Source of the DNA: Micrococcales bacterium
GTDB lineage: Bacteria; Actinomycetota; Actinomycetes; Actinomycetales; Cellulomonadaceae
Direction of reading: 5' to 3'
Length of the DNA: 64,000 nt
NCBI GenBank assembly: GCA_009785115.1
Contig: WQWY01000006.1
Location: 60,085 to 124,084 of the forward strand
Shown: piece by piece, positions 58,993 through 64,000 of the stretch
Position numbering within the stretch: position 1 is the stretch's first letter
How the letters are laid out: each line of letters starts with the position of its first letter
Position numbers and translations under genes: made by a program
The notes under the pieces: generated by a model
Databases searched by the model: none
What the model was told of the DNA's origin: nothing
What the model saw: the letters and a program-made list of their open reading frames with translations, nothing else

Positions 58993-59046
58993 TAACGCAC
59001 TTTCTTCGGTGACTCTAACGCACTTTTTTCGGCTGTTCTAGCGCAT
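58993..59046 (-). repeat. Three direct repeats, 23-bp period, upstream of the DUF4143 gene
   Basis: TAACGCACTTTCTTCGG (58993), TAACGCACTTTTTTCGG (59016) and TAGCGCATCTTTTCTC (59039) are spaced 23 bases apart. The first ends the region 17 bp from ATG 58976. On the minus strand the repeat reads AAAGTGCGTTAG. An iteron-like operator or promoter array is likely. No gene is seen in 59047-59193. Confidence 0.75.
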
Positions 59047-59193
59047 CTTTTCTCAGACCCTGCCAGGCTGCTACGTGGGCCGCAGGGCCTCGAGGCCAGA
59101 AGTCGCAAGATTCTCCGCCGGGGCGCCAGCTGTCCAAGCGTGCATGGCGTGGCCTGCCTTCGCCTGGTGGACGAACCGTCTCACCGGGGGCGG

Positions 59194-60132
59194 TCAGTAG
59201 GCCCAGCCGAAGGAGGACCAGTCGGGGTCTCGGCGGGACAAGAACGCGTCGCGGCCTTCGACGGCCTCGTCGGTGGTGTAGGCGAGGCGGGTGGCCTCGC
59301 CGGCGAACACCTGTTGGCCCGCGAGGCCGTCGTCGGCCAGGTTGAAGGCGAACTTCAGCATGCGGATCGCCTGGGGGGACTTCGTGGCGATGGTGCGGGC
59401 GTACTCCAGGCCGGCCGTCTCTAGGTCGGCGTGGTCCACGACGTCGTTGACCGCGCCCCAGGCGTAGGCCTGCTCCGCGGTGTACTCCCGGGCGAGGAAG
59501 AAGATCTCCCGGGCTCGCTTCTGCCCGACCTGGCGGGCCAGCAGCGCTGAGCCGTAGCCGCCGTCGAAGGAGCCGACGTTGGCGTCGGTCTGCATGAACC
59601 GGGCGTGCTCGCGGCTGGCGATGGTCAGGTCGGCCACCACGTGCAAGGAGTGGCCCCCACCGGCCGCCCAGCCGCCGACCAGTGCCACCACCACCTTCGG
59701 CATGGTGCGGATCAGGCGCTGCACCTCCAAGATGTGCAACCGGCCGGCCCGGGCCGGGTCTACCTGGTTGTCGTCGTCGCAGTACCGGTAGCCGTCGCGC
59801 CCACGGATGCGCTGGTCACCACCCGAGCAGAACGCCCACCCGCCGTCCTTCGGCGACGGTCCGTTGCCCGTGAGCAGCACGGTGCCCACGCTCGAGGTCT
59901 GCCGGGCGTGGTCGAGCACCCGGTACAGCTCGTCCACGGTGTGCGGACGGAAGGCGTTGCGCACCTCCGGCCGGTCGAACGCGACCCGCACCACCGGCAG
60001 GTCACGCTCCCCGTCGTCGTCGCGGTGCACCCCCCGGTGGTAGGTGACGTCCGTGAGGTCACCGAACCCGTCCACGTCCCGCCAGAGTGCGGGATCGAAC
60101 ACCTCGGACGCGACAGCAGGCAGCGGGCTCAC
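59194..60132 (-). CDS. menB: 1,4-dihydroxy-2-naphthoyl-CoA synthase
   Basis: Crotonase-fold enzyme that closes the second ring of menaquinone from o-succinylbenzoyl-CoA. 312 residues: FDRPEVRNAFRPHTVDELYR, WAFCSGGDQRIRGRDGYRY, VVALVGGWAAGGGHSLHVVA (oxyanion hole), MQTDANVGSFDGGYGSALLA, RQVGQKRAREIFFLAREYTA and the ending DPDWSSFGWAY are all MenB marks. The start is GTG 60132; Shine-Dalgarno is weak. No other men gene is in the window. It diverges from ilvA. Confidence 0.96.
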   Translation of the reverse strand: MSPLPAVASEVFDPALWRDVDGFGDLTDVTYHRGVHRDDDGERDLPVVRVAFDRPEVRNAFRPHTVDELYRVLDHARQTSSVGTVLLTGNGPSPKDGGWAFCSGGDQRIRGRDGYRYCDDDNQVDPARAGRLHILEVQRLIRTMPKVVVALVGGWAAGGGHSLHVVADLTIASREHARFMQTDANVGSFDGGYGSALLARQVGQKRAREIFFLAREYTAEQAYAWGAVNDVVDHADLETAGLEYARTIATKSPQAIRMLKFAFNLADDGLAGQQVFAGEATRLAYTTDEAVEGRDAFLSRRDPDWSSFGWAY

Positions 60133-60225
60133 AGCCCCACCATAGGCTCCCGTCCCCTCGTCAGGTCAGCGGGGGCAGAGCGGACGGGTGGGGCGGGTCG
60201 GCCGGATGCGGGCCACAATGGCCCG

Positions 60226-61482
60226 GTGCGCACCCGGGATGTCACCGCCAGCGACGTCGAGGCCGCTGCTGAGCGGCTCGTCGGGGTCGCCTCTCGAACG
60301 CCGCTGGAGCTCAACGAACGACTGAGCCGCGCCACGGGCGCGGACGTGTGGCTCAAGCGGGAGGACCTCCAGCCGGTCCGCTCCTACAAGATCCGTGGTG
60401 CGTACAACCTCGTCGCCCAGCTGGGGCCGGACGAGCGGGCCGCCGGGGTGGTCACGGCCAGCGCGGGCAACCACGGCCAGGGCGTCGCCTACGCCTGTGC
60501 CCGCCTGGGTGTGCACGGTCGGGTGTTCGTGCCGACCACCACCCCGCGTCAGAAGCGGGACCGGATGCAGGTGCTCGGTGCGGGCTGGATCGACCTGGTC
60601 GTCACGGGGGACACCTACGACGACTCGCAGGAGGCCGCCGCCGCCGACGCACGCCGCACCGGTGCGGTGCTGGTGCCCGCGTTCGACGACGCGCGCACCA
60701 TCGCCGGGCAGGGCACGGTGGTGGCCGAGATCGTCTCCCAGCTCGGGCGCACCCCGGACGTGCTGGCCGTGCCCGTCGGGGGTGGCGGGATGCTGGCCGG
60801 GTGCGCGACGTGGGCAGCCGAGCGCGCCCCGGGCACCCGGGTGGTCGGGATGGAACCGGCCGGCGCACCGACCATGACCAGGGCGCTCGAGGCCGGCCAC
60901 CCGGTGGAGCTGGCTGTGCTGGACCGCTTCGTCGACGGGGCGGCGGTGCGACGGGCCGGAGACCTGACGCACGCCCTCGTCGCCCTGCACGCGCCCGCCA
61001 TGCTGACGGTGCCCGAGGGTCGGGTCTGCTCGGAGATGCTCGCGCTGTACCAGTCCGACGGGATCATCGCCGAGCCAGCGGGGGCCCTGGCGACCGCCGG
61101 GCTGGACGCGGCGGGTATCCAGGCTGGTCAGTGCGTGGTCGCGATCGTCTCCGGCGGGAACAACGACGTCTCGCGTTACGCGGAGGTGCTCGAGCGCGCG
61201 CTGGTCTACGAGGGCCGCAAGCACTACTTCCTGGTCGACTTCCCCCAGGAGCCGGGCGCGCTGCGCCGCTTCTTGGACGAGGTGCTCGGTGAGGACGACG
61301 ACATCACGCTGTTCGAGTACGTGAAGAAGTCCAACCGGGAGACCGGCCCGGCCCTGGTCGGTGTCGAGCTGGGCGACCCGCTCACGCTGCCGGACCTGCT
61401 GGCCCGCATGGCCGCCTCGCCCATGCGGGTCGAGGCGATCGACCCCGGTTCGACCGCCTACCGCTTCCTGGTGACCCCGTGA
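60226..61482 (+). CDS. ilvA: Threonine ammonia-lyase
   Basis: PLP enzyme that turns threonine into 2-oxobutanoate, first step of isoleucine synthesis. 418 residues: PLP lysine in RSYKIRGAYN (about residue 53), TASAGNHGQGVAYACARLGV, PVGGGGMLAGCATWAA (PLP phosphate loop), and a single C-terminal ACT-like regulatory domain (KHYFLVDFPQEPGALRRFLD). GTG 60226 lies directly after a -10-like CACAAT (60214-60219), so the mRNA is probably leaderless. The frame is open to 59605 but that part is antisense to menB. Confidence 0.94.
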   Translation: MRTRDVTASDVEAAAERLVGVASRTPLELNERLSRATGADVWLKREDLQPVRSYKIRGAYNLVAQLGPDERAAGVVTASAGNHGQGVAYACARLGVHGRVFVPTTTPRQKRDRMQVLGAGWIDLVVTGDTYDDSQEAAAADARRTGAVLVPAFDDARTIAGQGTVVAEIVSQLGRTPDVLAVPVGGGGMLAGCATWAAERAPGTRVVGMEPAGAPTMTRALEAGHPVELAVLDRFVDGAAVRRAGDLTHALVALHAPAMLTVPEGRVCSEMLALYQSDGIIAEPAGALATAGLDAAGIQAGQCVVAIVSGGNNDVSRYAEVLERALVYEGRKHYFLVDFPQEPGALRRFLDEVLGEDDDITLFEYVKKSNRETGPALVGVELGDPLTLPDLLARMAASPMRVEAIDPGSTAYRFLVTP

Positions 61483-61630
61483 CGACGCCTCGCGCGGGCT
61501 CCTTGACGTCCGACGCCTGACGAGCGCTCGAGGTCACCCGCCGCCCCGCTTCCGGGAACCTGACTGTTGTGCCAGGTTGGAGTCAGGCACGCGCCCGCGT
61601 GCTCGTCGTACCTTCGAGGGAGGAAGCCTC

Positions 61631-61939
61631 ATGCCCAGATCAGTCCCACCGGTCACCATCCGTATCGACTCCGCCCTCGAGAAGGTCTTGATCAGGGGTG
61701 GTTGCTGGCCTGGCCCGCCGCCCGACGGGCCCGACGACCCCTACGGGCTCGCGGGTCGTGACGTCCTGGTCAGGGACCTGCTGGACCTGCTGCGCGCGGA
61801 CAGCCTGGCCAACCGCCTCAGCCCAGACACCGTGGCCGTTCGGCTCGGCGAGGTCTTGGGCAAGGGTGTCGCCATCGAGATGAACCTCAGCCTCGTCGGT
61901 GGCAAGGATCTGCCCGTCGTGAAGCCCCGGTCTGTGTGA
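61631..61939 (+). CDS. Hypothetical protein of 102 residues
   Basis: ATG 61631 follows a strong site (GGGAGGAAGCCTC). The product reads MPRSVPPVTIRIDSALEKVL, then a Pro/Gly/Asp stretch (GPPPDGPDDPYG), RDVLVRDLLDLLRADSLANR, and VRLGEVLGKGVAIEMNLSLV. No known family. No signal peptide. Upstream, GGAACCTGAC near 61555 could be part of an ECF-type -35. A 13-bp hairpin follows, so it is a single-gene unit. Confidence 0.6.
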   Translation: MPRSVPPVTIRIDSALEKVLIRGGCWPGPPPDGPDDPYGLAGRDVLVRDLLDLLRADSLANRLSPDTVAVRLGEVLGKGVAIEMNLSLVGGKDLPVVKPRSV

Positions 61940-61963
61940 CCGGACCGCCCGGCGACGCCCTGG

Positions 61964-62013
61964 CCTCGGTGCACGCTCACGGACCGGACCGGCCCTGTGG
62001 GCGTGCACCGAGG
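61964..62013 (+). terminator. Hairpin terminator
   Basis: CCTCGGTGCACGC (61964-61976) and GCGTGCACCGAGG (62001-62013) are perfect complements with a 24-base loop, 24 bp after the stop of the 102-residue gene. Confidence 0.6.
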
Positions 62014-62299
62014 TCCAGGTGATGTTGCGGGCCTTGTCCGTGGCGGCCTCGAACACGCGTATGGCCCACGAGCCGCCGGGCACGAGCAGCTCGCCGGCGC
62101 CGCAGGCGGCTGTGCTGGCCTGTTGCAGCGCGGCCGTGCCGCGAGCGCTGGTGCTGGCGGCGCTGGTCCAGCCAGCCCAGCGCCCCGCCGTCGGCCTCGA
62201 TGTCGAACACGTGGGCCAGGCCCAGCACCGACCCGGCCGCCGGGTTCCCCCATTGGTGTGTCCCGGGACACACCAGAGGTCTTCCCGATGAGGCGTGTA
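61992..62299 (-). pseudogene. Possible decayed coding remnant
   Basis: On the minus strand two frames each give protein-like stretches: first GSVLGLAHVFDIEADGGALG then, one frame over, TAALQQASTAACGAGELLVP continuing GGSWAIRVFEAATDKARNIT and WTSVHAH. Neither has a start or a proper stop. I read this as a fragment of a lost gene with a frameshift around 62150-62190; no family recognised. The remainder of 61940-62480 shows no gene. Confidence 0.3.
62255..62274. repeat. Perfect 20-bp palindrome
   Basis: GGTGTGTCCCGGGACACACC reads the same on both strands. It lies in gene-poor DNA at the point where sequence composition starts to drop to the right. An operator for an unknown regulator, or a boundary mark of acquired DNA, are both possible. 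Confidence 0.6.
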
Positions 62300-62480
62300 G
62301 GAACCTTCATCCTCGGAAAACCTCGACCCCTACCACCCCCACGACACGCCAGCACCGCTGGCAGCACGCCCCTACACCCTCATCTGGGATGAGCCGCTAT
62401 GAGGAGAGCGGTGTCGGGGTGCACGGTTCCTGAGACGGTCGGGTCGTTGTGAAGGTGCCGTGCTCGGCCAAAACACCCTC

Positions 62481-62789
62481 TTACTCGACAGGAAGTGTCG
62501 ATGCGTCATAAAACCCTTTTGCGATCCGCTCGGCATCTTCTAGAGTGATTTCTTCGTACGGCTCGTCATCACCCTTTCCAAACAAAGGATCGATGAAGAA
62601 AGTGCTCGGTTCCCACCTGAGATTTCTCGTGTAAACCTCATCTGACGTAGAGTCGGGAAGACCGGGCAGACATAAAGGCTTGCGACGTTCGATTCCGACG
62701 ACTCTTCCGTCGCCCCCGTGGCGGTACACGGCATAGTAAGTAGCATTGGGGTCCAGCGGCTCCCAATCTGGCTTATTCTGTTCAGACAC
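62481..62789 (-). CDS. Small acidic protein, probable immunity protein
   Basis: 102 residues: MSEQNKPDWEPLDPNATYYA, VYRHGGDGRVVGIERRKPLC, a middle with SDEVYTRNLRWEPSTFFIDP and the end EPYEEITLEDAERIAKGFYD. Acidic, soluble, no known family. It follows the RelA/SpoT-like toxin gene by 64 bp on the same strand, the usual place of an immunity gene in polymorphic toxin loci. GC content (near 50 per cent by eye) is far below the rest of the window, indicating transfer. Start ATG 62789 has GAGAGAGG upstream. Confidence 0.65.
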   Translation of the reverse strand: MSEQNKPDWEPLDPNATYYAVYRHGGDGRVVGIERRKPLCLPGLPDSTSDEVYTRNLRWEPSTFFIDPLFGKGDDEPYEEITLEDAERIAKGFYDASTLPVE

Positions 62790-62853
62790 GGGTTCTACAC
62801 CTCTCTCTAATCCAGACGCATCCTCGGTTGCTTAACTCTTCCCCAGCACCGCA

Positions 62854-64000
62854 TCATCCTCCGGGACCCTCGTCGCGAAAGAGGGCGGTGGCCCTCTCTG
62901 GGACCTCCAACTCCGAGAATACCTCGTAGTTCCTGGCAGTCAGGTCGACCCGCTCGGCCGCCGCGATCCCCGGCAGTCTGAGACGTTCATATATGTCGTG
63001 CGACGCTGTCTTGGCATAAAAACTCTCCGGTGTGTGGAACTGCAGCTCGAACAATTTTCCCGTGCCGGGATCGCGCCAAGTGGTGTTGATCCCCTTGTAT
63101 CCGTCCGAATCCCAGGTATTTTTCGCTCTCATCAACTCCATCCCGGACGACCTCAGGTCGGCCGTCACCGAGTCGACCACCCTTGAGTATGATCCGGCGG
63201 GAGATTCGATCGTGTATCGAACAGAATCATTTATATCTGAAAGAACTTCGCCTACCGATAGGTCGGGCCTGCCGATCAGAATCGTTGATACTTTTCCTTT
63301 GAGAGAGTCGGAGAACTTGACTCGGTCGTCAAGTCCGACGAGGGTAGCGCGAGGGTCGGCTCTAGTGACAGCCTCGGCCAGACGAGGCGTGACGTTGTCG
63401 GCGGCACGTATAGCGTCAGCGGCGAAAGTTTGCACCTGAGCGTTGTCCGCAGGGTTGAGGTGCTGTCCATTCTTGCCTTCCCAACTACCGTCCGGCTGGT
63501 TGCCTGTGTTGGGGTCCTTCCGGCGAATATCGGGGTCGAGGTTCGCGTTCGCCGGGTCTTCAGCGCGGACGATCGCAACCTCATCGGGATCAGGGAGTCG
63601 TGGATACCCCCGGTCTGAGCCGCATCATGGCTGGCAGGTGTTTGGCCGCTGCCGCCACCGGTCTCGGGGTTGCTTCCCGTGTGTGGGCTACGGTCGCCGC
63701 TACCAGGTGCGACACCGCTGCCGTCCGTGGTGCCCGAGGTGGCGCCGGTGTCGACCCGAGACCCCTCGGCCCCGTGGCCCGAGGCGCTGCCACCTGCCGC
63801 AGGACTCGTTGCTGAGGCTTGCGCCCCGTGGGTCGCGCCGCCCCCGGGGCTGGTGGCGCTGCCGCCCGCCCCGGGCGGGGTCTGTCTGATGAACGGTGGG
63901 CGGGGTCTGGCCTGACACGCCGGGCGAGGGTCTGGCGGGGAAGCAGGCGGTATGACCGAGATGATCGAGCCTGTGGTGCTCGAAGCAGATGAGAAGCAGC
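62854..64000 (-). pseudogene. C-terminal part of a polymorphic toxin with RelA/SpoT-like domain, frame-disrupted and cut by the window edge
   Basis: From GTG 63435 the frame gives 193 residues; without the GTG it stays open to a TGA near 63626. It contains LSDINDSVRYTIESPAGSYS, WDSDGYKGINTTWRDPGTGK, LFELQFHTPESFYAKTASHD and IYERLRLPG, the pattern of RelA/SpoT-type nucleotidyltransferase toxins. Upstream, protein-like sequence lies in the frame one base over: a Gly/Ser/Thr-rich linker (SNPETGGGSGQTPASHDAAQ) running towards 64000. Joining the two needs a one-base change near 63584-63590 (IP then DEVAIVRAED). I read one long secreted toxin, either inactivated or affected by a sequence error. No signal or secretion domain is in view. 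Confidence 0.6.

Noticed and set aside
62385..62433. Short plus-strand frame beginning ATGAGCCGCTATGAGG
   Set aside because: Fourteen codons, no ribosome binding site, no context.
1..64000. CRISPR arrays, rRNA and tRNA genes
   Set aside because: No regular repeat-spacer array, rRNA stretch or clover-leaf with a convincing TTC-arm was found by eye; the only tandem repeats are the three 23-bp units at 58993, too few for CRISPR.

Overview
The window is high-GC DNA with actinobacterial hallmarks: MenB, a cold-shock protein coupled to a DUF3027 protein and a sacsin-type ATPase, DUF2530, GTG starts, leaderless or near-leaderless genes, and translationally coupled operons. It also carries a nearly complete single-membrane flagellar gene set without P- or L-ring genes. 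I infer a motile actinobacterium, probably of the Micrococcales (Cellulomonas/Sanguibacter-like). The species cannot be fixed from the sequence.

Layout. 1-9446: housekeeping and accessory genes (5' end of an unknown gene, uracil-DNA glycosylase, AlaA-type aminotransferase, NERD-like protein, CAP-domain secreted protein, old-yellow-enzyme reductase, RND transporter, second NERD-like protein). 9447-14595: cold-shock protein, DUF3027 and sacsin/HSP90-like ATPase in one overlapping operon, with a LexA-like box upstream, then DUF2530. 14731-19235 (minus): flgN-flgK-flgL-fliW followed by an EAL/HDOD protein. 19558-20448: the motility sigma factor FliA. 20645-23792: a lipoprotein and two more EAL/HDOD proteins. 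23955-30300: four family-2 glycosyltransferases and a methyltransferase, interrupted by a Phd/PIN toxin-antitoxin pair; this looks like a flagellin-modification island. 30426-33593: flagellin, cap protein FliD, FliS and a small FliT-position protein. 34132-55320: the hook-basal-body, export, motor and switch genes (flgBC, fliEFGHIJ, a NlpC/P60 hydrolase, fliK, flgDE, flbD, motAB, fliLMNOPQR, flhBA and a FlhF-like protein with no P-loop). 55370-58976: a KAP NTPase fused to a DUF6273-like domain, and a DUF4143 ATPase with iteron-like repeats. 59194-61939: menB, ilvA and a small unknown gene. 61940-64000: gene-poor sequence, then a lower-GC edge with a probable immunity gene and a frame-disrupted RelA/SpoT-like polymorphic toxin that runs off the window.

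How it works together. By eye I find about ten promoters of the form CTCA-N16-GCCGATCR, which resembles sigma-28/WhiG promoters. They sit before flgN, the EAL/HDOD pair, each glycosyltransferase unit, flagellin, flbD-motAB and fliM. FliA is therefore the likely regulator of late flagellar genes, flagellin glycosylation and the EAL/HDOD proteins. The early flgB operon and fliA lack a good match and instead share paired GTGAA boxes.

Candidates for something undescribed: the KAP-DUF6273 fusion; the duplicated divergent sigma-28 promoter cassette with one arm cut off by the toxin-antitoxin insertion; the shared GTGAA boxes; the P-loop-less FlhF-like protein; and the RelA/SpoT-like toxin at the right edge.
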